NCBI RefSeq assembly: GCF_023218075.1
Contig: NZ_JALPTB010000001.1
Location: 171,844 to 235,843, forward strand
Reading direction: 5' to 3'
Source of the DNA: Rhodococcus sp. HM1
GTDB lineage: Bacteria; Actinomycetota; Actinomycetes; Mycobacteriales; Mycobacteriaceae
DNA length: 64,000 nucleotides
Positions within the stretch are counted from its first letter, which is position 1. Every line of letters begins with the position of its first letter. The notes beneath the pieces were generated by a model. That model saw nothing but the letters and a program-made list of their open reading frames with translations, was not told the DNA's origin and did no database searches. Of the stretch, positions 24,598 through 34,190 are shown one piece after another. The position numbers and the translations under genes were made by a program.

Positions 24598-26250
24598 ATG
24601 TCCAGATCACGGAGCCCGTCGTTGTCCATCTCGTCCTCTTCTGCGTCCCGGCTCGTCGTCACGGCGGCCGCAACGGCCGTGCTGGGAGCAGCACTGACCG
24701 CGTGCGGCTCCGGCGCCGCGGCGAACTCGGAACCCACCGGGGATCCGCAGCCCGGCGGCACCCTGCGGTACGGACTGTCGCAGGCACCCACCTGCGCGGA
24801 TCCTGCCCAGGCCGGCACGAACCAGACCATCTACGTCGCCCGGCAGGTCGTCGACTCGCTCACCGACCAGGATCCCGAAACCGGTGAGATCGTGCCGTGG
24901 CTGGCCGAGAGCTGGGAATCGAACGGCGATGGCACACAGTTCACCTTCCGCCTCAAGGAAGGCGTCACGTTCAGCGACGGCACCCCGCTCACCGCGGAAT
25001 CGGTGAAGAAGAACTTCGACGCGATCGTGAACACCCTCGGCGGGGTCAAGGCACCGCAGGCCGTCGGCTATCTTTCCGGGTACACCGGCACCACGGTCGT
25101 CGACGACCGCACCGCACAGGTGACCTTCTCGGCGCCGAACGCGCCGTTCCTGCAGGCCACGGCCAGCCATCAGCTCGGTCTGCTCTCGGAGGCGGACACC
25201 GCAAAGAGCGCCGAGGAGCGCTGCGCGGGAGAGCTTTCCGGCACCGGGCCGTTCGTGTACGAGGACTACCAGCAGGACAAGTCCGCGACGCTCGTCAAGC
25301 GGGCCGGCTACTCGTGGGGGTCCGAGGCGTTCGGGCACGACGGTGAGGCCTACCTCGACCGCATCGAATTCACCGTCGTGCCCGAATCCGGGGTCCGCAC
25401 CGGCTCGCTCGCCTCCGGGCAGCTCGACGCGATCTCCGATGCGCTCCCGCAGGACGCCCCGCAGATCGAAGGTGCCGGTGGCCGCATCCTCACCACACCG
25501 AACCCGGGCATTCCGTTCGGATTCCAGCCCAACGTCAGTCGCGGTGTCCTCGCCGATCCGGCCGTCCGGAGCGCAGTGATTCCGGCGATCAACCGGCAGG
25601 AACTCGTCGACACCGTCCTCGGTCCCGACTTCCGCCCCGCCACCAGCACCCTCGCGTCCGCGACCCCCGCTTACGTCGAGCTCGCCGACGTCACCTACGA
25701 CCCGCAGAAGGCCGAGAAGATCCTCGACGACGCGGGCTGGGTGCCCGGCCCCGACGGGATCCGCGTCAAAGACGGGCAACGCCTGAGCTTCCCGGTGCTC
25801 TTCAGCTCCGTGTTCGCGGGCAACCAGGCCATTCTCGAACTGGTGCAGCAGCAGCTGCGCGCCGTGGGCATCGACCTGCAGCTCGACCTCGTCTCCACTC
25901 CGGAGACCACCGCCCGTCAGAACGCCGGCGACTACGAGGCGTCCTACTACAACAGCACCCGCGCCGACGGCGACATCCTGCGCACCGCCTTCGGGCTGCA
26001 AGGCCGCAACATCAACCAGCGTGGCCCGATCCCCGCGCTCGACGACGTGCTGAACCGTCAGCTGTCCACGACGGATCCGGCTGCTCGTGCCGAACTCATC
26101 GCGCAGGCGCAGCAGCTCGTGCTCGACAACGGCCTGTGGATCCCCACCGTCGAACTGTCGCAGGCGATCGGCGCCGGACCGAACGTGGCAGATCTGAAGT
26201 TCGAGGCCTCCGCCCGGCTGCAGTTCTTCGACACCTGGCTGAGCGAGTAG
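24598..26250 (+). CDS. Dpp/Nik-type ABC transporter substrate-binding lipoprotein
   Basis: A 550-residue SBP_bac_5 protein. The signal peptide ends in LTAC, then GGTLRYGLSQAPTCADPAQ starts the mature fold. VPWLAESWESNGDGTQFTFRLKEGVTFSDG is the classic block of peptide/nickel-binding proteins (quoted here as landmarks near residues 95-125). ATG 24598 is used; an upstream TTG is weaker. It is the first gene of an importer followed by three monooxygenases, so it likely binds an organosulfur or other oxidisable small molecule rather than a peptide. Confidence 0.9.
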   Translation: MSRSRSPSLSISSSSASRLVVTAAATAVLGAALTACGSGAAANSEPTGDPQPGGTLRYGLSQAPTCADPAQAGTNQTIYVARQVVDSLTDQDPETGEIVPWLAESWESNGDGTQFTFRLKEGVTFSDGTPLTAESVKKNFDAIVNTLGGVKAPQAVGYLSGYTGTTVVDDRTAQVTFSAPNAPFLQATASHQLGLLSEADTAKSAEERCAGELSGTGPFVYEDYQQDKSATLVKRAGYSWGSEAFGHDGEAYLDRIEFTVVPESGVRTGSLASGQLDAISDALPQDAPQIEGAGGRILTTPNPGIPFGFQPNVSRGVLADPAVRSAVIPAINRQELVDTVLGPDFRPATSTLASATPAYVELADVTYDPQKAEKILDDAGWVPGPDGIRVKDGQRLSFPVLFSSVFAGNQAILELVQQQLRAVGIDLQLDLVSTPETTARQNAGDYEASYYNSTRADGDILRTAFGLQGRNINQRGPIPALDDVLNRQLSTTDPAARAELIAQAQQLVLDNGLWIPTVELSQAIGAGPNVADLKFEASARLQFFDTWLSE

Positions 26251-26253
26251 ATC

Positions 26254-27267
26254 ATGGTGCGCTACCTCGGGTTTCGCGTGCTCCAGGCGGTCGGTGTGCT
26301 GTGGGCTGCGTTCACGGTGTCGTTCGCGGTGCTCTACCTGCTGCCGTCCGATCCGGTGAGCATCGCGGCCGGTGCCGACGCCGGCACCCCCGTCGACGCC
26401 GCGGCGATCGAACAGCTCCAGGCGCGGTACGGTCTCGACCAGCCGGTCGCGGTGCAGTACTGGAACGCGCTGAGTCACGCGGTCCGAGGTGACTTCGGCA
26501 TCTCCATCTCCACCGGGCAGCAGGTGACCGACGCGATCGCCGCCGCCCTGCCGAGCACTCTCGTACTGGCCGGCACCGCGTTGGTACTGGCCCTGGTGTT
26601 CGGCACGGCGGTCGCGTTCCTCGCCACCTACACCCGTGCGGGGTGGATACGGAGCCTGCTGTTCTCGCTTCCGCCTCTCGGTGTGGCGGTGCCGACTTTC
26701 TGGGTGGGCCTGATCCTGCTGCAGTTCTTCTCGTTCCGGCTGAAGTTGTTCCCCGCCTTCGGAGATCAGGGCATCGAACACGTGATCCTTCCGGCGATCA
26801 CGCTCGCGTTGCCCACCGGCGCGGTGATCGCGCAGGTGCTCGCGACGAGTCTGCAGACGACCTGGCGGCAGCCGTTCATCGAGGCGGCACGGGCGAAAGG
26901 CGCTTCGCGGCTGCGCATTCAGACCCGGCACGCGCTGAGACTGTCGAGCATCCCGGCCTTCACGATCGCCGGCGTCATCGTCGGCAATCTGCTCGCCGGA
27001 TCGGTGGTCGTCGAGACGGTGTTCTCCCGCGCGGGCATCGGGCGACTCACCCAGATGTCGGTGATGGCGCAGGACATTCCCGTCGTGCAGGGCATCGTCG
27101 TGTTCTCGGCGACGGTGTTCGTGCTCGTGAACCTCGCGGTCGACCTGCTCTACCCCCTCGTCGATCCGCGTATCACCCACGGCGGCAGCCGCGGTGGCAC
27201 CGCCGCCGCGGCAGAGGAAGACCCGGCCCACGGCGACACCCTCCTGGAGGTGGAGGCACGTGTCTGA
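26254..27267 (+). CDS. Dpp-type ABC transporter permease 1
   Basis: A 337-residue DppB/OppB-type permease. VRYLGFRVLQAVGVLWAAFTVSF is the first helix, LYLLPSDP follows as in the family, and EAARAKGASRLRIQTRHALR is the EAA coupling loop. About six transmembrane helices. It starts 4 nt after the binding-protein gene and overlaps the second permease gene by 8 nt. Confidence 0.92.
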   Translation: MVRYLGFRVLQAVGVLWAAFTVSFAVLYLLPSDPVSIAAGADAGTPVDAAAIEQLQARYGLDQPVAVQYWNALSHAVRGDFGISISTGQQVTDAIAAALPSTLVLAGTALVLALVFGTAVAFLATYTRAGWIRSLLFSLPPLGVAVPTFWVGLILLQFFSFRLKLFPAFGDQGIEHVILPAITLALPTGAVIAQVLATSLQTTWRQPFIEAARAKGASRLRIQTRHALRLSSIPAFTIAGVIVGNLLAGSVVVETVFSRAGIGRLTQMSVMAQDIPVVQGIVVFSATVFVLVNLAVDLLYPLVDPRITHGGSRGGTAAAAEEDPAHGDTLLEVEARV

Positions 27268-28156
27268 CACGCTGATCCTCGAGACGGTACCGGCGACCTC
27301 GCCGAAGCCGGATCCGTTCTCGCACAGAACCTTCCGTATCCCGTCCGTCGTGACCTGGCTGCGACGCAATGCTGTGGTCGCGGTCTCCGCGGTCGTGCTG
27401 CTCCTCGCCGTCGGCTTCGCCCTGTTCCCTTCGGTTTTCGCCTCCGGGGACCCGCTGCGGGGAGTGCCGGCCGAGAAGCTGCAGGGACCGAGCGTCGCGC
27501 ACTGGTTCGGCACCGACAATCTCGGCCGCGACGTCTACACCCGCGTCGTGCACGGCGCCGGGCTATCGCTCACCGCGACCCTCGTCGCCGTCGGGATCGC
27601 CCTGGTGGTCGGCTCGCTCGTCGGTCTGCTCTCGGGCGCCCTCGGTGGCGTCGTCGACGCGGTTCTCATGCGCATCGTCGACGTGCTGCTGTCGATCCCG
27701 GCCCTGCTGCTGTCGCTCGCGCTGGTGACGGCGCTCGGCTTCGGCACGATGAACGTCGCGATCGCCGTCGGTGTGAGCCTCGTGGCGAACTTCGCCCGGG
27801 TCATGCGCTCGGAGGTGCTGCGCGTCCGCAAGGCCCTGTACGTCGAGGCGGCCTTCGCGTGCGGCGTCCGGTGGCACACCGTGCTCCGCCGGCACGTGCT
27901 GCGCAACTCGTACGCACCCGTCACCGCGCTCGCAGCCGTGGAATTCGGCATGGCGGTGCTCGCCGTGTCGTCGCTGAGCTTCCTCGGGTTCGGTGCCGTC
28001 CCGCCCACTCCCGAGTGGGGGTCGCTCATCTCGGAGGGACGCAACTATCTCGCTGCGGCGTGGTGGATGACGACGCTGCCGGGCCTGGTCATCGTGGCCG
28101 TCGTGCTCTCCGCACACCGCGTCGGTCACGCCATCGAGGACAGGAGCGCGCGATGA
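27260..28156 (+). CDS. Dpp-type ABC transporter permease 2
   Basis: A 298-residue DppC/OppC-type permease with the family blocks HWFGTDNLGRDVYTRVVHG near residue 85 and VEAAFACGVRWHTVLRRHVLRN as the EAA loop. It starts at GTG 27260, inside the end of the preceding gene, and its stop overlaps the ATPase ATG. It pairs with permease 1 to form the channel. Confidence 0.92.
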   Translation: MSDTLILETVPATSPKPDPFSHRTFRIPSVVTWLRRNAVVAVSAVVLLLAVGFALFPSVFASGDPLRGVPAEKLQGPSVAHWFGTDNLGRDVYTRVVHGAGLSLTATLVAVGIALVVGSLVGLLSGALGGVVDAVLMRIVDVLLSIPALLLSLALVTALGFGTMNVAIAVGVSLVANFARVMRSEVLRVRKALYVEAAFACGVRWHTVLRRHVLRNSYAPVTALAAVEFGMAVLAVSSLSFLGFGAVPPTPEWGSLISEGRNYLAAAWWMTTLPGLVIVAVVLSAHRVGHAIEDRSAR

Positions 28157-29748
28157 CCCTGCTCGAGGTCCGCGACCTGCAGGTCGCCTACGGATCGGCC
28201 CGCGAACCGGTGGTCGCGGTGGACGGCGTCGACCTCACCGTGGCACGCGGTGAGGTGGTCGCGGTGGTCGGCGAATCCGGTTCGGGCAAGTCCACGACCG
28301 CCCAGGCGATCATCGGGTTGCTCGCCGGCACCGGACGCGTCACCGGAGGATCGGTGACCTTCGACGGCACCCGGCTGAACGACCTGTCGGAGCGGGCCTT
28401 CGAACGCATTCGCGGCGCTCGCATCGGGTTCGTTCCCCAGGACCCCACGACCTCGCTCAATCCCGTCCTCCGCGTCGGCGACCAGGTCGCCGAGGTGCTG
28501 CGCATCCACGGTCTCGCCGACCGGCGCACCGCGAGGATCGAAACACTGCGCATCCTCGAGGAGGCCGGGCTCGACGATCCGGCGTTGCGCGCGAAGCAGT
28601 ACCCGCAGGAACTGTCCGGCGGGCAGCGCCAGCGCGTGCTCATCGGCATCGCCCTCGCGTGCCGCCCGGACCTGGTCATCGCCGACGAACCGACCAGCGC
28701 GCTCGACGTGACGGTGCAGCGCCGCATCCTCGACCACCTCGACGCACGGATCGCCGAGACCGGGACGGCGGTTCTGCTCATCACCCACGACTTGGGGGTC
28801 GCAGCGGACCGCGCCGACCGCATCGTCGTGATGAAGAGCGGGAGGGTCGTCGAAACCGGACCTGCCGCACAGGTACTCGACGACCCGCAGCACGAGTACA
28901 CGCGCTCGCTCATCGCGGCGGCACCGAGCCTTGCGGACGCGCCGCAACGCCCCGCGCTGCGCAAGGCCGCCCCGATCCTCACGGTCTCGAACGTGTCGAA
29001 GACGTTCCGCATCGACCGGAAGTCCGCGCTGCACGCCGTGCGCGACGTCTCGTTCGAGGTGCCTCGCGGCGGCACCCTGTCGCTGGTCGGCGAGTCCGGA
29101 TCCGGCAAGTCCACCGTCTCGCGGATCGCGATCCGGCTCGAGACGCCCACCTCGGGCGAGGTGCGGTTCGACGGTGACGACATCACCGGCCTCCGCGGAC
29201 ACGCACTGCGGGCGTTGCGCCGCCGGGTGCAGATCGTCCACCAGAACCCGTACGCGTCGCTCGATCCGAAACTGCGGATCCGCGACATCGTCGCCGAACC
29301 GCTCGACGCGTTCGGCATCGGCACACGAGCCGAGCGCGCCCAACACGTCGCACGCCTCCTCGATCAGGTGGCACTGTCGACGGCGCACCTGAACCGCAAA
29401 CCCGCGGAGCTGTCGGGAGGGCAACGGCAGCGCGTCGCCATCGCCCGGGCGCTCGCGCTGCAACCCGACCTCCTCGTGCTCGACGAACCGGTCTCGGCGC
29501 TCGACGTGTCGGTCCAGGCACAGATCCTCGACCTGCTCACCGCGCTGCAGACCGAACTCGGGCTCAGCTACCTGTTCATCTCGCACGACCTCGCCGTCGT
29601 CCGGCAGATCAGCGACACCGTCGCTGTGATGCGCGCCGGCCGGGTCGTCGAATACGGCTCCACCGCAGAAATTTTCGACAACCCACAGCGCGAGTACACC
29701 CAGACGTTGCTCGAGGCCATCCCCGGGAAGGTCCATCATGTCCGATAA
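28153..29748 (+). CDS. Dpp-type ABC transporter, fused two-domain ATPase
   Basis: A 531-residue protein with two complete ABC ATPase domains, equal to DppD and DppF joined. Domain 1: [41 protein letters not shown]. Domain 2 (from about residue 275): GESGSGKST, VHQNPYASLDP, LSGGQRQRV, LVLDEPVSALDV. All motifs are intact in both halves. Fusion is common in actinobacterial members. It overlaps the first monooxygenase gene by 11 nt, linking import to oxidation. Confidence 0.93.
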   Translation: MTLLEVRDLQVAYGSAREPVVAVDGVDLTVARGEVVAVVGESGSGKSTTAQAIIGLLAGTGRVTGGSVTFDGTRLNDLSERAFERIRGARIGFVPQDPTTSLNPVLRVGDQVAEVLRIHGLADRRTARIETLRILEEAGLDDPALRAKQYPQELSGGQRQRVLIGIALACRPDLVIADEPTSALDVTVQRRILDHLDARIAETGTAVLLITHDLGVAADRADRIVVMKSGRVVETGPAAQVLDDPQHEYTRSLIAAAPSLADAPQRPALRKAAPILTVSNVSKTFRIDRKSALHAVRDVSFEVPRGGTLSLVGESGSGKSTVSRIAIRLETPTSGEVRFDGDDITGLRGHALRALRRRVQIVHQNPYASLDPKLRIRDIVAEPLDAFGIGTRAERAQHVARLLDQVALSTAHLNRKPAELSGGQRQRVAIARALALQPDLLVLDEPVSALDVSVQAQILDLLTALQTELGLSYLFISHDLAVVRQISDTVAVMRAGRVVEYGSTAEIFDNPQREYTQTLLEAIPGKVHHVR

Positions 29749-30844
29749 TTCAGAGTTGTTGCTGGCCGTCGAGTTCACCGGCACCGGTATCCACCCGTCG
29801 TCGTGGCGCCGCGACGATTCGCGCGCCGAGGAATTGTTCACCGCGCGCTACTGGGCCGATCTCGTCGGCGCCGCAGATCGCGCGGGTGTGGACTTCGCGT
29901 TCTTCCCGGACACCTTCGGTGTCACCTCGGACGCGAGCACCGTGCGCGGCCGGCTCGAAGCCGTCGGGCTCGCCGCGCGTCTCACCGCGGCCACCACCCG
30001 CATCGGGCTCGTCCCCACCGCGACCGTCACCCACACCGAACCGTTCCACGTCGCCAAGGCGATCCAGACCGTCGACCACACCACGCTCGGTCGCGCGGGC
30101 TGGGAGGTCGCGGTGACGCCGGGCGCCGGGCCGGTCGCGTTGTTCGGCCGCAAGGACGAGCAGGACACCGCGTCGCTGTGGGCCGAAGCCGCCGAGGCCG
30201 CCGAGGTCGCGGCGCGACTGTGGGACAGCTGGGAGGACGACGCCGAGATCCGCGACGTCGCCACCGGCCGCTTCATCGACCGGGACAAGGTTCACTACAT
30301 CGATTTCGTCGGCGAGTACTTCTCCGTCAAGGGATCGTCCATCGTACCGAGGTCGCCGCAGGGGCAACCGTTGGTCGCGGTGACGGTCACCGGCGACGAA
30401 TCGTTCGAATTCGCCGCGAAGCGAGCAGATCTCGTGCGCATCCGGGCAACGGATGCCGAGGCTGCGGCCGATCTCACCACCCGTATCCGGGCCGCTGCGG
30501 GGGACCGTCCGGTCCTCGTCCTGCTCGACGTCGACCTGCTGCTCGCCGCCACCGACGCCGACGCGGCCGCCGACCTCGCGCAACTCGAGGCGTGGGCCGG
30601 AGCGCCGTACGTCTCCGACACGATCGTCCACGTGGGCACCGCCGCCGGAGCCGTCGAGCTCCTGGGAGACATCCGGGGCGTGAACGGGGTGACGCTGCGA
30701 CCGCTCGCTCTGCCGTCGACCCTGCCGCGGCTCGTCGAGAACGTCCTGCCCGTCATTCGTCCCGTGGTCGCGCCCGCAACCGGAACCCTCCGCGACCGGC
30801 TCGGTCTGCCCCGTCCCGCCAATCGTTTCGCTTCCGCTCACTGA
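29738..30844 (+). CDS. LLM-class flavin-dependent monooxygenase 1
   Basis: A 368-residue bacterial-luciferase-like (LLM) protein. The TIM-barrel start is ELLLAVEFTGTGIHPSSWR, and GRAGWEVAVTPG is the position of the flavin-phosphate contact (the WNxVT motif is altered here). It is shorter and more divergent than the next enzyme and has a low-complexity Ala/Asp-rich middle, so the exact subfamily is unclear. It overlaps the importer ATPase gene. Confidence 0.82.
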   Translation: MSDNSELLLAVEFTGTGIHPSSWRRDDSRAEELFTARYWADLVGAADRAGVDFAFFPDTFGVTSDASTVRGRLEAVGLAARLTAATTRIGLVPTATVTHTEPFHVAKAIQTVDHTTLGRAGWEVAVTPGAGPVALFGRKDEQDTASLWAEAAEAAEVAARLWDSWEDDAEIRDVATGRFIDRDKVHYIDFVGEYFSVKGSSIVPRSPQGQPLVAVTVTGDESFEFAAKRADLVRIRATDAEAAADLTTRIRAAAGDRPVLVLLDVDLLLAATDADAAADLAQLEAWAGAPYVSDTIVHVGTAAGAVELLGDIRGVNGVTLRPLALPSTLPRLVENVLPVIRPVVAPATGTLRDRLGLPRPANRFASAH

Positions 30845-30857
30845 AGGATCGATCACC

Positions 30858-32228
30858 TTGTCACGCAATATCGTTCGCAAGCAGATCCACCTCGCCGCCC
30901 ACTTCCCGGGGGTCAACAACACCACCGTGTGGGCAGACCCGGCCTCGAAGAGCCAGATCGACTTCGAGTCGTTCGTGCACCTCGCGCGCACCGCCGAGCG
31001 CGGCAAGTTCGACTTCTTCTTCCTCGCCGAGGGATTGCGGTTGCGCGAACACCGCGGCCGCATCCACGACCTCGACGTCGTCGGCCGGCCCGACACGCTC
31101 ACCGTGCTCGAGGCGCTCGCCGGCGCCACCACCCACCTCGGGCTGGCCGGCACGATCAACACCACCTTCAACGAACCGTACGAGCTGGCGAAGCAGTTCG
31201 CGACGCTCGACCACCTGTCCGACGGCCGCGCCGCGTGGAACCTGGTCACGTCGTCGGATGCGTTCACCGGCGAGAACTTCCGTCGCGGCGGCTTCCTCGA
31301 CCATTCCCAGCGCTACGTCCGCGCGGCCGAAGTGGTCGACGTGGTGCGGGAACTGTGGGACGGCTGGTCCGAACGTGGGCCCGTGATCGACCGTGAGGCC
31401 GGAATCTTCGCCGCCGACAACGACATCGCGCCGTTCGACATCCACACCACCCAGTTCGACATCGCGGGGCGCTTCGAGGTGCCGCGCAGCCCCCAGGGGC
31501 ATCCGGTCTTCCTGCAGGCCGGCGACTCCGACGAGGGACGCGAGTTCGGGGCCGCGAAGGCCGATGCGATCTTCAGCCGCCACGGCACCCTCGAGGAGGG
31601 GCGGGCGTTCTACACCGATGTCAAGAGCCGCCTCGCGAAATACGGCCGCAGTCACGACGACCTGAAGATCCTGCCCGCCGCGGCGTTCGTCCTCGGTGAC
31701 AGCGCCGAGGACGCGGAAGAACGGGCCCGGCACATCCGGCTGCAGCAGGTCGGCCCGCAGACCGCGATCGCGTTCCTCGAGCAGGTATGGGGCCGCGACC
31801 TCTCGAACTACGACCCGGACGGGCCCCTGCCCGACGTCGACCCCGAGGACAACGTGACCATCACTCGCGGCCGCGTCCGCCACGCGAAGGATCCGCGCGC
31901 GATTGCCGAGGCGTGGCGCGCGAAGGCCGAGGCCGAGAACCTCAGCATCCGCGAACTCATCATCGAGGTCACCGCGCGTCAGCAGTTCGTCGGCACCGCC
32001 GAACAGGTTGCCACCGAGATCGACCACTACGTGCAGACCGACGCGAGCGACGGTTTCATCCTGGTGCCGCACCTGACCCCCGGCGGCCTCGACGAGTTCG
32101 TCGACACCGTCGTGCCGCTGCTGCAGGAACGCGGCAGTTTCCGCACCGAGTACGACGGCACCACCCTGCGCAGCCACCTGGGCCTGCGCCACCCGCACGA
32201 GACGAACGAAGGAGTCCGAGCATCGTGA
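30858..32228 (+). CDS. NtaA/SnaA/DszA-type FMN-dependent monooxygenase
   Basis: A 456-residue LLM enzyme of the NtaA/SnaA/DszA family, which uses FMNH2 from a separate reductase. KQIHLAAHFPGVNNTTVWADP opens the protein, FFLAEGLRLREHRG and TFNEPYELAKQFATLDHLSDGRAAWNLVTSSDA carry the flavin site, and PQGHPVFLQAGDS is the family mid-block. It begins at TTG 30858. Relatives cleave C-N or C-S bonds in chelators, sulfones and S-alkyl compounds. No reductase gene lies nearby. Confidence 0.88.
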   Translation: MSRNIVRKQIHLAAHFPGVNNTTVWADPASKSQIDFESFVHLARTAERGKFDFFFLAEGLRLREHRGRIHDLDVVGRPDTLTVLEALAGATTHLGLAGTINTTFNEPYELAKQFATLDHLSDGRAAWNLVTSSDAFTGENFRRGGFLDHSQRYVRAAEVVDVVRELWDGWSERGPVIDREAGIFAADNDIAPFDIHTTQFDIAGRFEVPRSPQGHPVFLQAGDSDEGREFGAAKADAIFSRHGTLEEGRAFYTDVKSRLAKYGRSHDDLKILPAAAFVLGDSAEDAEERARHIRLQQVGPQTAIAFLEQVWGRDLSNYDPDGPLPDVDPEDNVTITRGRVRHAKDPRAIAEAWRAKAEAENLSIRELIIEVTARQQFVGTAEQVATEIDHYVQTDASDGFILVPHLTPGGLDEFVDTVVPLLQERGSFRTEYDGTTLRSHLGLRHPHETNEGVRAS

Positions 32229-33028
32229 CCACAACACTCGACCACACCCGATTCCTCGAGGACTGGAAGCAGTGGCACGCCGCCCGCAACGACGCGCTGC
32301 GGCAACCGCTGGGCTGGCTCAGCCTCACCGCGCTGCACTGGCTCGACGAGACCCCCACCGAATTCGACGAAGCCCCGGGGATCTGGCATACCGCCGGTGA
32401 CACGGTCGTGCACGTGCACGGTGACACGGTCGTGCACGTGCACGGTGACGAGACCGGTACCTACGAACCGGTCGAGGGTGCGCCCGGGCTCGAGGTGGAG
32501 TTCGACGGCGGTTACGTCGAGATCATCCGCCGCACCGGTCGTTTCGGGATCCGTATCCACGACCGGAATGCTCCCGCGGTCGCCGCCTTCACGGAAGTAC
32601 CGGTGTACGAGCCGGATACGAAGTGGGTTCTCAACGGCCGTTTCGAAGCGTTCGACGAGTCGCGCACCGTGACCACCGGCGCCGTCGTCGACGGTCTCGA
32701 ACATCATCACAGCGCAGCCGGGCTCGTCCGGTTCGACCACGACGGCAGCGAGCACACGCTCGTCGCGTTCGGCGAGGTCGGCGGGCCATTGCGGGTGTTG
32801 TTCACCGACGCGACCAGCGGGGTCACCACCTACCCGGCGGCACGCGCGCTCGACCTCGGTGTCCCGGACGAGAACAACACCGTCACACTCGATTTCACGC
32901 GGGCGGCGAATCTGCCCTGCGCGTTCACCGACGCCGCGACCTGCCCGATCGCGCCGGCCGAGAACCGGCTCCCGTTCGCCGTCGAGGCGGGCGAACGCAA
33001 TCCCCGCACATCGCAGAATCCGGAGTGA
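32225..33028 (+). CDS. DUF1684 family protein
   Basis: A 267-residue DUF1684 protein. DWKQWHAARNDALRQPLGWLSLTALHWLDE opens the domain (landmark at residues 12-41), ELxKWxLNGRFEAF-type and YPAARALDLGVP blocks follow, and LDFTRAANLPCAFTDAATCPIAPAENRLPFAVEAGE closes it; these last motifs include two cysteines. An exact 24-nt tandem duplication inserts an extra GDTVVHVH at about residue 58. It overlaps the preceding monooxygenase gene (GTGA). Function of the family is unknown. Confidence 0.82.
   Translation: MTTTLDHTRFLEDWKQWHAARNDALRQPLGWLSLTALHWLDETPTEFDEAPGIWHTAGDTVVHVHGDTVVHVHGDETGTYEPVEGAPGLEVEFDGGYVEIIRRTGRFGIRIHDRNAPAVAAFTEVPVYEPDTKWVLNGRFEAFDESRTVTTGAVVDGLEHHHSAAGLVRFDHDGSEHTLVAFGEVGGPLRVLFTDATSGVTTYPAARALDLGVPDENNTVTLDFTRAANLPCAFTDAATCPIAPAENRLPFAVEAGERNPRTSQNPE
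32396..32443 (+). repeat. 24-nt tandem duplication inside the DUF1684 gene
   Basis: Two exact copies of a 24-nt unit (32396-32419 and 32420-32443), followed by the first bases of a third, encode GDTVVHVH twice. The frame is kept and two His residues are added. Exact identity suggests recent slippage. Confidence 0.9.
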
Positions 33029-33030
33029 CC

Positions 33031-34179
33031 ATGGCTGTGACGAATCCGGTTCCGCTGTCCGTGCTGGACCTGTCGCCGGTCAGCGAGGGAGCGACCGTGC
33101 CGCAGGCACTGCGCAACACGGTCGATCTCGCGCGGAAGGCCGAGGCGTGGGGTTACCGGCGCTACTGGGTCGCCGAGCACCACTTCGTCGCGGTGGCCTC
33201 GTCGTCCCCGGCGGTGCTGATCGGCGCGGTCGCCGCGGCCACGAGCACCATCCGGGTCGGGGCGGCGGCGGTGCAGCTCGGCCACAACACCGCCGCGGGT
33301 GTCGTCGAAGCATTCGGCACGCTCGACGCGTTCCATCCGGGGCGGATCGATCTCGGTCTCGGCCGTTCGGGCCAGCGGCGCGCGGAAGCGTTGAAGGCTG
33401 CCGCATCCGGTGTCGAGCCCCCGGCGCCGCGCGCCACCGAGATCCGGAACGGCCTGGTGATCCCGCCGCCGTTCCCGACCGGCCGGATCCTCGCCTCGCC
33501 GCGTCTCGCGGCCTCGTTCGCGGCGCTCCAGCAGCCCGGCGCGCAGTCGCCGGACTTCGACGAGCAGGTCGCCGACATCCTCGCGTTGCTCGACGGCACG
33601 TACCGCACCGCCGACGGAATCGAGCTGCACGCTCATCCGGGGGAGAACGCCGACGTCGAGGTGTGGGTGTTCGGGTCGAGTGCGGGCCCGTCCGCCGCCC
33701 TCGCGGGTCGGCTCGGACTGCCGTTCGGGGCGAACTATCACGTCGCACCGTCCAGCACGGTCGAGGCGGTCGAGGCATACCGGGCGGCGTTCCGTCCGTC
33801 GAAGTACCTGGCAGAGCCGTATGTGGTGGTCTCGGCGGACGCCGTCGTCGCCGACGACGACGCGACCGCCCGCGAGCTCGCGTCGACGTACGGGCACTGG
33901 GCCCACAGCATCCGCTCGGGTCAGGGCGCCGTGCCCTACCCGGACCCGGCGACCGCGGAACCTCTCACCGCCGAGGAACGGGAACTCGTCGACGATCGTC
34001 TCGTCACCCAGTTCGTGGGTTCCCCGGGCACCGTCGCCGAACGGCTCGACACGTTGCGCCGGGTCACCGGCGCCGACGAACTCGTCGTCACGTCGGTGAC
34101 ACACCGGCACGAGGACCGGTTGCGGTCCTACGAACTGCTCGCACGGGAATGGGGGCTTGCGGGGCTGCGCGCCGCCTGA
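33031..34179 (+). CDS. LLM-class flavin-dependent oxidoreductase 3
   Basis: A 382-residue LLM protein of the MsnO8/YhbW-like group. PLSVLDLSPVSEGATVPQALRNTVDLA is the typical N-terminus, RYWVAEHHF follows, and AAAVQLGHNTA, HPGRIDLGLGRS and WVFGSSAGPSAALAGRLGLPF are family blocks. It starts 2 nt after the DUF1684 stop, as the last gene of the importer-monooxygenase operon. Whether it shares a substrate with the other two LLM enzymes is unknown. Confidence 0.87.
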   Translation: MAVTNPVPLSVLDLSPVSEGATVPQALRNTVDLARKAEAWGYRRYWVAEHHFVAVASSSPAVLIGAVAAATSTIRVGAAAVQLGHNTAAGVVEAFGTLDAFHPGRIDLGLGRSGQRRAEALKAAASGVEPPAPRATEIRNGLVIPPPFPTGRILASPRLAASFAALQQPGAQSPDFDEQVADILALLDGTYRTADGIELHAHPGENADVEVWVFGSSAGPSAALAGRLGLPFGANYHVAPSSTVEAVEAYRAAFRPSKYLAEPYVVVSADAVVADDDATARELASTYGHWAHSIRSGQGAVPYPDPATAEPLTAEERELVDDRLVTQFVGSPGTVAERLDTLRRVTGADELVVTSVTHRHEDRLRSYELLAREWGLAGLRAA

Positions 34180-34190
34180 CCGTGTCCGGG

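Noticed and set aside
24607..27519. A 970-codon open frame on the reverse strand
   Set aside because: It is antisense to the Dpp-type lipoprotein and permease genes and reads as low-complexity Arg/Gly/Glu-rich sequence, a normal artefact of high-GC codon bias.
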